64,000 nucleotides of DNA from Parapedobacter composti (GTDB lineage Bacteria > Bacteroidota > Bacteroidia > Sphingobacteriales > Sphingobacteriaceae), in assembly GCF_900112315.1 (NCBI RefSeq), contig NZ_FOLL01000013.1, forward strand, positions 1 to 64,000, in the 5' to 3' direction. Each line of letters starts with the position of its first letter. Position 1 is the stretch's first letter. The position numbers and the translations under genes were made by a program. Below are positions 1-9,480 of the stretch, one piece after another. Below the pieces are notes generated by a model, which did no database searches, was not told the origin of the DNA, and worked only from the letters and a program-made list of their open reading frames with translations.

Positions 1-108
1 ATATCAACCGCTGGCGGCCTAGGCTAATCTCCTAAAACCATTACAGACCACAAGCCCATAATAAAACAAAGAAGGCGCCCTTTTTAGACGCCTTCGTCAG
101 GCGACTTA
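1..108. other. Non-coding left edge with inverted repeat
   Basis: No open frame runs through these bases; all three forward frames hit stops. A perfect 7-bp inverted repeat, GAAGGCG at 71-77 and CGCCTTC at 89-95 with an 11-base T-rich loop, sits just before the TonB receptor reading frame. The receptor frame is closed by TAG at 85-87. Either a DNA rearrangement or an assembly fold-back placed unrelated sequence in front of the receptor; the sequence alone cannot decide which. Confidence 0.5.
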
Positions 109-1875
109 TTGGGCGGCGCTATTAATGTAGTATTGAAAAAAGGATCCGGTATCCGTAACAACATCACGGCCGCTGTTTCCTACGGATCGTTCAACACCTT
201 GCAATCTGATGTTAGCGGCGCATACCGGAATAAAAAGTCAGGGCTTACGTTCCGGGGTTCCGCTTTCCAAGCGTATACAGACAACAACTATAAAATATGG
301 GGAAGGTTTGTACGGCTGGAAATGCCGAACGGCCGGATGGAACCCATTGAAACAAGACGGTTTAATGACGCCTTCCGAACGTTCGGAGGTAGATTTGAAA
401 TCGGCTTTACCGATGTAAAATGGGCAGACAATGCAATGTTAGGTTATAATGGCTCGGATGCCTACAATGAAATCCAGCATGGCCAGTACATGACGCGTCC
501 GTACAAAGGGCGCTTTACCGAATCGCAAGCACACGTGTTCAGCCTGAACTACGCTAAACGGGATTTGTTCACGAAAGGGCTGCAACTGACGTTCAATGGT
601 GTGTATAGCGACCGCGACCAGTATGTCCAAGACACGGTTACCTATAACTATACCTGGTTAGGTGAGTTGCACCGGGGGCTCCGATTCAATAACGACGGTT
701 CTGTTGATACGGTACCAACAAGAAGTCCGTTTGGAGCACAACAGGGAACGCCTACTATGGCAAATATTAACCGGAAGATCATCAACTTGCGGTCGAATCT
801 GAATTACGACATTACGCCTAACCACAGATTGGTATTCAACCATGTATTTTATACCGTAGACAGGGAAGACACCGATGCCCTCCGCACCGTATTGGATATG
901 AGCTATCGGGCGACCAACGACCTGAACAAACATGTCTTTTCCTTTGCACACGAAATGAATGCGTTTGACCAACGGTTGAAAACAAACCTCTTCGGTAAAT
1001 TTTACCAACAGCAGATAGACCGGATAAACCCTTATCAGGCAACCGTAAACGGGGTATCTACCCGTGTCATAGACACCATTCGTAATACGAAAACAACTAC
1101 CGGTTTCGGGCTGGCTGTTTCTTATGCCATTACCCCTACCATCATTCTAATCGGCTCAGGGGAAAGAGCCGTCAGGATGCCCGCGGAAGGGGAGATTTTC
1201 GGTGGCCCTGCTGAAAACGTAACGGCCAACCCTGCCCTGCGCCCTGAAATCAGCGATAATCTCAATTTAGGCGTGCGGTTGGGGACTTTTAATATCAACA
1301 GGCATCATTTGAGCGTTGGCTTTTCGGGGTTCGTGAGGAATACAAAGGATCAAATTATGCAACGTACGGATGACCGGCTCAACGAAGCTACCCAGACCTC
1401 CCCGTTTGTCAACCTTGGAAAAGCCCAGGCCATCGGGTTTGAGGCGGAAATGAATTATGTATACCACCAAAAACTGAATTTCAACTTTAATATCTCGAAA
1501 TTCAATTCCTTGTTTAAAATGCGAGAGACGGTACACTACAACAAACAGGTACCTAACCTGCCGTTTTTTACGATGAATGGAACTGCACAATATCACATAG
1601 ACCATGTGCTGCAGCAAAAATCAAGACTAAACCTGTATTATAATTTCGGCTATGTCGACAGTTTTAACATCACGTGGGATGAGGTACCCTACTCCAGAAC
1701 GCCGACACAGTTTATCCAAGATTTTGGTGCAAGCTACATGTTCCCCAACAGCAGGTTTCTCGTGAGCGTTGACGTAAAAAATTTCACAAACCGGGCTGCA
1801 TTCGACAATTTCGCCGTTCAAAAGCCCGGACGGGCGTTTTACCTTAAATTGAATTATACCATTAATCATTTCTAA
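109..1875 (+). pseudogene. TonB-dependent receptor, 5'-truncated
   Basis: Outer-membrane TonB-dependent transporter, C-terminal 588 residues. The first residues (GGAINVVLKKGSG) match the very end of a plug domain, and the remainder is a 22-stranded-barrel type sequence ending in the expected aromatic residue (LKLNYTINHF). Signal peptide, any carboxypeptidase-like domain, TonB box and nearly all of the plug are missing. The only start available is TTG at 109, and a stop lies at 85-87, so the product could not be exported as it stands. The DUF4374 lipoprotein gene follows after 26 bases; such pairs are often linked to iron or siderophore uptake, which is the likely role of the intact gene. It could be a real pseudogene, one half of a recombined gene, or an assembly artefact. 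Confidence 0.7.
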
Positions 1876-1901
1876 TCATTTAATCATAAAACAATATAAG
1901 C

Positions 1902-3215
1902 ATGAAAAAGAGCCTCCTTAACAACATCTTGATTGGCACCCTTGCAGCGGCTGTTTCCATGGTGGGTTGTACCAAAGACAATAATGATCCTGACCCAGGC
2001 ACCGATCCCGGGGAACGCTGGCTCACCGTTTCGGGAGCTTTGATGCAGGACGAACCGGGCGACGGAAATGGCGGTACGCGGGTATATTCGGTTAGCACGG
2101 ATGATGCCAGGAACCCCGACGTGGCTATCAATGTTTTTGACAACGGATTCGGGGTCAAATCACAACGTACGGCGCGCCTGCAATCGTCCAAGGACGGAAA
2201 TTTTCTGTACAACATCCAATATACCGGAGCAGACGGTGGTGTTTTCAATAAATATATCGTGAACGGCGGCAATAATTTCCCTGAAGCGGATGTATCAATC
2301 AATACGGCAAATTACGTCGGTACTTCGCCCCGCTGGGCAAAAGTGGATGAGCAGACCGGCATCGCGGTTAATGTTACCAATATACAGGTCATCAATGATG
2401 ATAACGGCAACTATTTAGCTACGAGAGGTAAAGCTACGGTCTTGGCTATTGATCTTCAGGATGTGTCTATCCGCGGTTTTAAGGACTTCGAATTTGCGCT
2501 ATCAGCCGAAGATGAAGCCTTAGGATATACCATATGGCGCTTGGACGCACCGGCGCTGAACAAAGCCGGAAACAAACTGTATATCGGTACGTGGCTACGC
2601 AAACATATTCCGGGCACCACAACTCAGGATGACGCAAGTGCCCCGAGATTGGGAACGAAAACAATCGTACTGGATTATCCGTCGCTAGCCAATCCGAAGG
2701 TCATCACGTCAACCGTGACTACCGGCGACAACAGCGGCTACCGCAGTCCGATGTCTTATGCTGCCGACGACGGGTATGTTTACCAAGCTACGCACCGGGA
2801 ACTGCCAGGCACGGGAGGTTCTCATATCCTGAGGATTGGACAGGACAACGAGTACGACAACGACTATATATTCAGGCTGGATGCCGCTTTAGGCACTACA
2901 GATAGCTATATCTATACGTGGAAATATACAGGAAATGGGACCGGCATCGTGCTCTACCGCGACGGAAATGACGTAGACGGTGTTGCACGGGTAGACCTCA
3001 ATGCCCGGACGGCCACTAAGCTGAACATTCCCGTTCAACAAATTAATTTCAGCCAATATCAAGGTATAACGGTTGTTGGCGAAAACGTTTATATCGCCGT
3101 TGCGCCGGTTGGCCAGGATGGAAACATCTATATTATCAACAGCAGATCTGGAGAAGTTACGGCAGGAGCTAAGCTGATCAATAAACCGGGCAACCAATAT
3201 ATCGGAATCCACTAA
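1902..3215 (+). CDS. DUF4374 family lipoprotein
   Basis: Predicted outer-membrane-anchored lipoprotein of 437 residues. The N-terminus is a lipoprotein signal with the lipidated Cys at residue 23 (SMVGC), followed by an acidic Asp/Pro-rich linker. The rest resembles the DUF4374 family, a beta-propeller-like fold found in Bacteroidota beside TonB receptors and PepSY proteins, usually in iron-uptake loci. ATG at 1902 lies 26 bases after the receptor stop, so the two were probably co-transcribed, and a terminator follows at 3255. Its ligand is unknown, and family membership rests on sequence recall and context only. Confidence 0.7.
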   Translation: MKKSLLNNILIGTLAAAVSMVGCTKDNNDPDPGTDPGERWLTVSGALMQDEPGDGNGGTRVYSVSTDDARNPDVAINVFDNGFGVKSQRTARLQSSKDGNFLYNIQYTGADGGVFNKYIVNGGNNFPEADVSINTANYVGTSPRWAKVDEQTGIAVNVTNIQVINDDNGNYLATRGKATVLAIDLQDVSIRGFKDFEFALSAEDEALGYTIWRLDAPALNKAGNKLYIGTWLRKHIPGTTTQDDASAPRLGTKTIVLDYPSLANPKVITSTVTTGDNSGYRSPMSYAADDGYVYQATHRELPGTGGSHILRIGQDNEYDNDYIFRLDAALGTTDSYIYTWKYTGNGTGIVLYRDGNDVDGVARVDLNARTATKLNIPVQQINFSQYQGITVVGENVYIAVAPVGQDGNIYIINSRSGEVTAGAKLINKPGNQYIGIH

Positions 3216-3254
3216 TTGACGTTCGGATACAACGCAATCAGCTACGTATTTATT

Positions 3255-3290
3255 AAAGTCGTCTCATCATAAAGAGGCGACTTTTTGTTT
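3255..3290 (+). terminator. Rho-independent terminator after the DUF4374 gene
   Basis: An 11-bp stem, AAAGTCGTCTC paired with GAGGCGACTTT and including one G-T wobble, with an 8-base loop and a T-rich tail. It separates the receptor/DUF4374 unit from the peptidase genes. Confidence 0.75.
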
Positions 3291-3361
3291 TTCCTGTGCC
3301 CTGCAGGCTGGTTTTATACGTATCGATTTAGATACAGTGCTTCCGAATATCTATTTTTTTA

Positions 3362-3369
3362 TAAGTTTG
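3362..3369 (+). promoter_or_regulatory. -7 box TAAGTTTG upstream of the M14 pair
   Basis: Exact match to the Bacteroidota -7 consensus TAnnTTTG, about 90 bases before the first M14 gene and just after the terminator at 3255-3290. No clear -33 TTG element was found at the usual distance. Confidence 0.45.
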
Positions 3370-3459
3370 CCATCGTCATGCCAGCATATTTGCGAGTTGC
3401 TGCTCCAGGCAGCTCCACGCATACTGACATCTTAAAGACATTACTAATCAATAATACAG

Positions 3460-6168
3460 ATGCTTAAACGTTACACTTTTGCTTTAATGGCTTGGATGCT
3501 CGTAGCACAAGCCAATGCCCAACACATCCCTACCCCGAAAGAACATTTCGGCTTTAATATCGGCGACGATTACATGCTGGCCAATTACACCGAATCGGAA
3601 TCGTATTTCAGGAAACTCGCCGCCGCTTCCGACCGCGTAAGGATGGAACTTGCGGGAAAAACCTCCGAAGGCCGTAACCTGCATCTAATAATTATCTCCT
3701 CGCCGGAAAACCTTGCAAAAATCGACGATTACAAAGCCATCTCCCAGAAACTCGCCCGCGCGGAAATACCCGAAAATGAAGCCCGGGAATTGGTCGCTGC
3801 CGGAAAACCTGTGGTATGGATAGACGGGGGCCTGCACGCTACCGAAACGGTAGCCACGCAGCAGCTTATCGAAACGTTTTACCAATTGGTAAGCCGCGAT
3901 GATGCCGAAACGCTCCGTATCCTCGATGATGTGGTTATCCTGCTGTTTCATTGCAATCCCGACGGGCACGAGCTGGTATCCAACTGGTACATGCGGAATG
4001 ACGACGTGACCAAGCGGGCGAAAAATATCCCCGTGATGTACCATAAGTATGCGGGACACGACAATAACCGGGACTTCTACATGAACAACCTGGCGGAGAG
4101 CACCACCATATCGCGCCTGCAATACATTGAATGGATGCCCCAAATCATCTATAACCACCACCAATCCGGTCCGCCGGGAAGCATCGTGGCCGGTCCGCCC
4201 TACCGCGATCCGTTCAACTTTGTGCTTGACCCAATGCTCATCACCGGCATAGATGGCGTGGCGGCAGCAATGATAAACCGCTTGAATGCGGAAGGAAAGC
4301 CGGGCTATACCCGGCTCAGCGGGTCGGTGTTTTCCACGTGGTGGAACGGAGGCCTGCGGACGACGCCTTATTACCATAACAGCATTGGAATCCTGACCGA
4401 AGTTGTTGGCGACCCGACACCCATGAATATTCCGCTCGTACCGGACCGCCTGGTACCCAACAACGCAACCCCCTACCCGATAACACCCAGGCCCTGGCAT
4501 TTCCGGGAGGCTATTGATTACTCCGTTTCAATGAACTACGCTGTACTCGACTATGCCAGCCGGTTCGGCGATGAATTACTCTATAACATGTACCGCATGG
4601 GACGCAATTCCATCGAGCGGGGAAGCCAAGATTACTGGCCGCTGAAACCCAGTTACATTGATAGCGTTAAGGCGATTGCTGCTGCCGACGTCGACGCAAA
4701 TGGTTCAGGCAGTAGCCGGACAAAATTTGCAAAAAAGCACTATGATGCGGTATTTCAAAACACGGAATTGCGCGACCCGAGGGGATTCATCATACCGGCT
4801 AATCAGCCGGATTTTCCCAGAGCGGTGCATTTCATCAACGCGCTGGTTAAATCAGGCATACAGATCCATCAGGCCATGGCCGATTTTTCGGTAAACGGCA
4901 AAGCCTATCCCGCAGGATCATATATCGTCAAAACGGCTCAGGCCTTCCGGCCGCATGTAATCGACATGTTTGAACCGCAGGACCATCCGAATGATTTCCA
5001 ATACCCCGGCGGGCCGCCCGTACGGCCTTATGATGCGGCTGGCTGGACACTGGCCCACCAGTTCGGCATCGAGTTTGACCGCATCACCGACGAATTTAAC
5101 GGTCCGTTCCAAGCGCTCCCGTACGGCGAGCTGCAAACACCGCCAAGCCACCACTTCGCCAAATCGCCAGCGGGATATTTGCTGGATGCCCGGGTAAACA
5201 ACGCCTATATTACGGTAAATAACTTGCTGGCCGCCGGCATCAAGGTGGCCCGGATAACCGAGCCTGTGGACGATCTGCCTGCCGGCTCATTTTATGTGCC
5301 GGCCAACGGCTTTGCCCAGTTGCAGCGGGCAGCGGATACACTGGGAATAAAGCCCCATGCCCTCGCAAAGAAGCCGAAGGCCGCACGTGCTGTCGCCCCG
5401 GCACGTATTGCCTTGTTTGACCGTTACGGCGGCTCCATGCCTTCCGGATGGGTAAGATGGCTATTGGAGCAATACCAATTCGATAACGTTACCGTCATCT
5501 ATCCGCAGGATATCAATGCCGGCAAGCTGAACGATCGGTTTGATATCATCCTCTTCATCGGCAGCGGCATCCCGGCCGTAAGCAGCTCCGGTGGCTCAGG
5601 AGGGCCCAAGCCGGAAGATATTCCCGAACAATACCACCACATGCTGGGCAGCATCACACGGAAAACGTCTATCCCCAAACTAAAGGAATTTTTGGAAGCC
5701 GGTGGCAAGGTATTTACCGTTGGAAGCAGTACGGCATTGGCCTACCACCTTGAGTTACCGGTAAAAAATGCACTGGTTGAATTGGATTCCACGGGCCGGG
5801 AACGTCCGTTGCCGGGCGAAAAATTCTATGCGCCGGGAAGCATCCACCAACTTTCGGCCAATACAGCTGACCCGGCGGGCTGGGGCATGCCGGCGGTGGT
5901 TGACGTCGTATCCAGCAATAGCCCGGTGTTCCAGCTTACGGATGGCGCCGCGTCGGCAGGAATTACGAAGCTGGCTTGGTACGGGGCGGAGAATCCCCTG
6001 CGCAGCGGCTGGATTTGGGGCGCAGCATACCTCAAAAACGGAGTCGCCGCATTTTCGGCTCCTGTGGGTAGGGGTACGCTTTATGCCTTCGGACCGGAGA
6101 TAACGTTCCGCGCGCAGCCGCATGGTACGTTCAGGTGGCTCTTTAACCAACTCTATACCCAAAAGTAA
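3460..6168 (+). CDS. M14 family zinc carboxypeptidase, copy 1
   Basis: Secreted zinc-dependent peptidase of the M14 (carboxypeptidase A-like) family, 902 residues. A Sec signal peptide ends near residue 20 (VAQANAQ). The M14 domain covers about residues 35-350: zinc ligands H126 and E129 in DGGLHATE, a third His in YNHHQ (233/234), and a candidate catalytic Glu at 314 (GILTEVVG). The remaining ~550 residues include GGSMPSGWVRWLLEQY and a glutamine-amidotransferase-like or Rossmann-like segment near 660-790, as in other large Bacteroidota M14 proteins. Copy 2 follows after 12 bases and is a clear paralogue, so they are probably one operon. Substrate is unknown; peptide or peptidoglycan-derived peptide turnover in the periplasm is possible. 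Confidence 0.88.
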   Translation: MLKRYTFALMAWMLVAQANAQHIPTPKEHFGFNIGDDYMLANYTESESYFRKLAAASDRVRMELAGKTSEGRNLHLIIISSPENLAKIDDYKAISQKLARAEIPENEARELVAAGKPVVWIDGGLHATETVATQQLIETFYQLVSRDDAETLRILDDVVILLFHCNPDGHELVSNWYMRNDDVTKRAKNIPVMYHKYAGHDNNRDFYMNNLAESTTISRLQYIEWMPQIIYNHHQSGPPGSIVAGPPYRDPFNFVLDPMLITGIDGVAAAMINRLNAEGKPGYTRLSGSVFSTWWNGGLRTTPYYHNSIGILTEVVGDPTPMNIPLVPDRLVPNNATPYPITPRPWHFREAIDYSVSMNYAVLDYASRFGDELLYNMYRMGRNSIERGSQDYWPLKPSYIDSVKAIAAADVDANGSGSSRTKFAKKHYDAVFQNTELRDPRGFIIPANQPDFPRAVHFINALVKSGIQIHQAMADFSVNGKAYPAGSYIVKTAQAFRPHVIDMFEPQDHPNDFQYPGGPPVRPYDAAGWTLAHQFGIEFDRITDEFNGPFQALPYGELQTPPSHHFAKSPAGYLLDARVNNAYITVNNLLAAGIKVARITEPVDDLPAGSFYVPANGFAQLQRAADTLGIKPHALAKKPKAARAVAPARIALFDRYGGSMPSGWVRWLLEQYQFDNVTVIYPQDINAGKLNDRFDIILFIGSGIPAVSSSGGSGGPKPEDIPEQYHHMLGSITRKTSIPKLKEFLEAGGKVFTVGSSTALAYHLELPVKNALVELDSTGRERPLPGEKFYAPGSIHQLSANTADPAGWGMPAVVDVVSSNSPVFQLTDGAASAGITKLAWYGAENPLRSGWIWGAAYLKNGVAAFSAPVGRGTLYAFGPEITFRAQPHGTFRWLFNQLYTQK

Positions 6169-6180
6169 GCAGCAAGTAAC

Positions 6181-8907
6181 ATGGCGATCCGCATGAAACA
6201 CCTTCTTCTTTTATCAGCGTGGCTTGTACTGGCAACCTGGGGCAAAGCGCAAACGGTACCGTCTCCTGAAGAACATTTCGGTTTCTTCATGGGCGAAGAT
6301 TACCACCTGGCCAATTATACGGAGACGGAAGCCTACTTTAAAAAACTGGCTCAAACAGACCGGGTGAGGCTGGTTGACATCGGGGAAACCGAAGAGGGGC
6401 GCCGCCAGTATATGCTGATTGTTTCATCGCCCGCCAATATGGACAACCTTAGTGAATACAAGGCTATCTCCACACGGCTGGCTTATGCCGAAGGGATTGA
6501 CGACAAGGAAGCGCGCCGCCTCGCTTCGGCAGCCAAGGCCGTGGTGTGGATAGACGGAGGCCTGCATTCCACGGAGATGGTGGGCACGCACCAGTTGATA
6601 GAAATAGCATACCGATTGGCGAGCGGCACGGATGCGGAAACCTTGCACATACTCGACAATGTGATTGTACTGCTCACCCACGCTAATCCGGACGGGCAAG
6701 AACTGGTTGCCAATTGGTACATGCGGCACAAAGACCCTAAGAAACGTGCTATGAACATCCCCAGGCTGTACCAAAAGTATATCGGTCATGACAATAACCG
6801 CGATTTCTACATCAATAACATGAAGGAATCGGGAAATATGAGCCGACAGCTGTTTCTGGAATGGATGCCGCAAATCATGTATAACCACCACCAGAGCGCA
6901 CCTGCGGGTGCCGTGGTGGCGGGCCCTCCTTATACCGACCCGTTTAACTACAACATCGACCCGCTTGTAATGGCGGGCATCGATGCGTTGGGGGCCAGCA
7001 TGCTCAATAGGCTTACCGCAGAAGGCAAGCCGGGGTTCACCCGGCTGAAGGGTTCGCCCTTCAGCACCTGGTATAACGGTGGACTGCGAACTACCACCTA
7101 CTTTCACAATATTGTGGGGCTGCTCACCGAAATCATCGGAAGTCCTACGCCGATGCGTATTCCCGTGGTGCCAAACCGCCTTGTCCCCAATGGGAATACA
7201 CCCAATCCGGTCACTCCACAGGCGTGGCACTTCAAGCAATCTGTGGATTATTCCGTCTCATTGAACTATGCGGTGCTGGATTATGCTGCCCGCCATCGCG
7301 AACAGGTGCTCTACAACAGCTACACCATGGGGCGCAACGCTATTGAAAAAGGCAGCCGGGACCATTGGCAGCTTACCCCCCGAAATATCGACCTCATCCA
7401 GGCAAACTACGATGCGGATCTTGAAGCGGGAACGGTGAAGCGTGACGGCGAAAATTCCAGCAGCCGGATCCCGTATTCCTATTATGAAGCGGTTTTTGCT
7501 GACCCGGCCAAACGGGACGCCCGCGCCTATATCCTGCCGGCTGACCAGCGGGACTTCCCCACGGCGGTTAAATTCATCAACGCACTGATTAAATCGGGCA
7601 TTTTCGTCCACAAAGCTACGGCTGGTTTTACGGTTGATGGCAAAGCCTATCCGGAAGGCTCATACATCGTGAAAACCGATCAGGCATTCAGGGCGCATAT
7701 CATCGATATGTTTGAACCCCAGGATTATCCGAACGACTTTGCGTATCCCGGCGGCCCCCCTATCCGTCCGTATGATGTGGCCGGCTGGACACTCGCTTAC
7801 CAAATGGGTATTGCTTTTGACCGCGTGCTCGATGGTATAGATGGCCCCTTCGAACGGTTACCTCACGGCGTACCGGAAAGCCCTCCTGCGCAACGAATTG
7901 CGGATACCAAGCACGGGTATTTGATTAGCGCTAATGTAAACGATGCCTTCATTGTGGTCAACGATTTACTGAAAACGGGGGTGGACGTGTATCGTATACC
8001 CGAGGCTTTAGGAGACATGCCCGCAGGGTCTTTTTACGTAGGCCCTAGCGGCACCGCAATCTTGAAACAGGCAATGCTATCGCTGGGCCTGAAGGCGACA
8101 CCCGTTCAGCGTGCTCCGGCCAGCGCGATCAAAATCAAGCCTGCCCGTATCGCGTTGTTTGATGTATATGGCGGTTCGATGCCATCTGGATGGGTACGAT
8201 GGATGCTCGAGCAATACCACTTCAGTTTCAATCTGATTTTCCCTCAGGAAATAGAGGCGGGTAACCTCAAAACCAAATACGACGTTATCCTGTTCATCGA
8301 AAGCGGTATCCCGCCTTATCCCGGCGGCAGGTATGGAAGAACCATGCCGGATGCCGCCGAACTACCGGCAGAATACCATCATATGATCGGCAATTTATCG
8401 ACCCGTAAATCCATCCAGCCACTCCGTGAGTTTTTGGAACAGGGCGGTTCCATCCTAACGACCGGCAGCAGCACCCGTTTAGCCTACCACCTGGGGCTGC
8501 CCGTGAAGGACGCATTGGTCCATAAGACAGACGGCAACGATGTACCTTTAGGCAGCGAGCAATTCTATGTCCCCGGAAGTGTGTTGCGTGTAAAAGTGAA
8601 CCCGGATACAGATGCCACGTGGGGAATGGCTGTGTATGCCGATGTAATTTTCAACAACAGCCCCGTGTTCCACCTCAGGCCGGAAGCGAGGTCTGCAGGA
8701 ATAGAAGCATTGGCGTGGTTCGATACCGATAAGCCTTTGCGGAGCGGCTGGGCCTGGGGCCAGCACCATCTCGAAGATGGTATTGCTGCTTTTAAAGCAC
8801 CAGTGGGTAAAGGTCACCTCTATGCCTACGGGCCGCACATCACGTACCGGGCACAGTCGCACGGCACCTTCAAACTTCTATTCAATGCGCTATACCGACA
8901 GGAATAA
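6181..8907 (+). CDS. M14 family zinc carboxypeptidase, copy 2
   Basis: Paralogue of the preceding gene with the same length (908 residues) and layout. It has a signal peptide ending near TWGKAQ, zinc ligands H129 and E132 in DGGLHSTE, a YNHHQ His, the GLLTEIIG Glu, and the same C-terminal GGSMPSGWVRWMLEQYH segment. Two in-frame ATGs are possible, at 6181 and 6193; the second gives a more usual signal peptide (MKHLLLL). The pair probably arose by tandem duplication, and the divergence is scattered along the whole length, so the event is not recent. Both copies keep all visible active-site residues, so both should be active, perhaps with different peptide preferences. Confidence 0.88.
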   Translation: MAIRMKHLLLLSAWLVLATWGKAQTVPSPEEHFGFFMGEDYHLANYTETEAYFKKLAQTDRVRLVDIGETEEGRRQYMLIVSSPANMDNLSEYKAISTRLAYAEGIDDKEARRLASAAKAVVWIDGGLHSTEMVGTHQLIEIAYRLASGTDAETLHILDNVIVLLTHANPDGQELVANWYMRHKDPKKRAMNIPRLYQKYIGHDNNRDFYINNMKESGNMSRQLFLEWMPQIMYNHHQSAPAGAVVAGPPYTDPFNYNIDPLVMAGIDALGASMLNRLTAEGKPGFTRLKGSPFSTWYNGGLRTTTYFHNIVGLLTEIIGSPTPMRIPVVPNRLVPNGNTPNPVTPQAWHFKQSVDYSVSLNYAVLDYAARHREQVLYNSYTMGRNAIEKGSRDHWQLTPRNIDLIQANYDADLEAGTVKRDGENSSSRIPYSYYEAVFADPAKRDARAYILPADQRDFPTAVKFINALIKSGIFVHKATAGFTVDGKAYPEGSYIVKTDQAFRAHIIDMFEPQDYPNDFAYPGGPPIRPYDVAGWTLAYQMGIAFDRVLDGIDGPFERLPHGVPESPPAQRIADTKHGYLISANVNDAFIVVNDLLKTGVDVYRIPEALGDMPAGSFYVGPSGTAILKQAMLSLGLKATPVQRAPASAIKIKPARIALFDVYGGSMPSGWVRWMLEQYHFSFNLIFPQEIEAGNLKTKYDVILFIESGIPPYPGGRYGRTMPDAAELPAEYHHMIGNLSTRKSIQPLREFLEQGGSILTTGSSTRLAYHLGLPVKDALVHKTDGNDVPLGSEQFYVPGSVLRVKVNPDTDATWGMAVYADVIFNNSPVFHLRPEARSAGIEALAWFDTDKPLRSGWAWGQHHLEDGIAAFKAPVGKGHLYAYGPHITYRAQSHGTFKLLFNALYRQE

Positions 8908-8956
8908 CCGCAGGCACTTTTTTCATCCATTTCATGGATATCACAAAATTTACCCC

Positions 8957-8964
8957 TATCTTAG
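8957..8964 (+). promoter_or_regulatory. Possible -7 box TATCTTAG before tatA/E
   Basis: Seven of eight positions fit TAnnTTTG (A replaces the third T), 24 bases before the tatA/E ATG. An AGAGG stretch 8 bases before the ATG could act as a ribosome binding site. Confidence 0.3.
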
Positions 8965-8988
8965 CGGTTACAAAACAGAGGTATTGCT

Positions 8989-9459
8989 ATGTTGAGTACT
9001 GTATTGGCGTTCCTTAATATCGGAACAAGTGAGATGATGCTTATCGTGTTTGTGGCCCTGCTTATCTTCGGCGGCAAAAAGTTGCCCGAACTTGCGAGAG
9101 GCCTCGGCAGGGGCATCCGTGAATTCAAAGATGCATCGGAAAGCATAAAACGCGACATCAGCGACCAGATCAACAACTTTGAGAAAGATTTGGAGGTAAA
9201 AGACGTCATCGTGGAGGACGACGAACCTAAAAAATTAACTGAAAATAACACCGCCGGAAATACCCCCGCTGCACCGGCAGGCACATACCAGCATAACCCC
9301 GGACGCGAGCCTGACTATTACGGCAGCCAGGGCCCCTACTACAACGATGATTATTACGCATCAAGCGACAGTGGAACCACCCCTGATGCGGAAGACGAAG
9401 ACGACAAGACGAAGACCGCCGTACCCGAACGGCATATCGACGACGAAAAAAACGCATAG
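8989..9459 (+). CDS. tatA: Twin-arginine translocase subunit TatA/TatE family
   Basis: Inner-membrane pore-forming subunit of the Tat pathway, which exports folded proteins. A short N-terminal helix (residues ~8-25) is followed by the diagnostic hinge FGGKKLPELARGLG and an amphipathic helix (IREFKDASESIKRDI). At 156 residues it is longer than usual: residues ~75-156 form a hydrophilic, acidic, low-complexity tail rich in Asp, Glu, Asn and Tyr that is probably disordered. No tatC is nearby. The assignment to TatA rather than TatB rests on the hinge motif and the lone gene context. tex follows after 21 bases and may be co-transcribed. Confidence 0.9.
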   Translation: MLSTVLAFLNIGTSEMMLIVFVALLIFGGKKLPELARGLGRGIREFKDASESIKRDISDQINNFEKDLEVKDVIVEDDEPKKLTENNTAGNTPAAPAGTYQHNPGREPDYYGSQGPYYNDDYYASSDSGTTPDAEDEDDKTKTAVPERHIDDEKNA

Positions 9460-9480
9460 TAGCCACACGGCGATTAATCC

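Noticed and set aside
3285..3467. 60-residue open frame before the first M14 gene
   Set aside because: It overlaps the terminator and promoter area, shows no family resemblance and ends inside the M14 start; treated as chance.
3685..4500. 271-residue antisense frames inside both M14 genes
   Set aside because: They mirror the strong codon bias of the real genes on the other strand and occur at matching positions in both paralogues; typical shadow frames.
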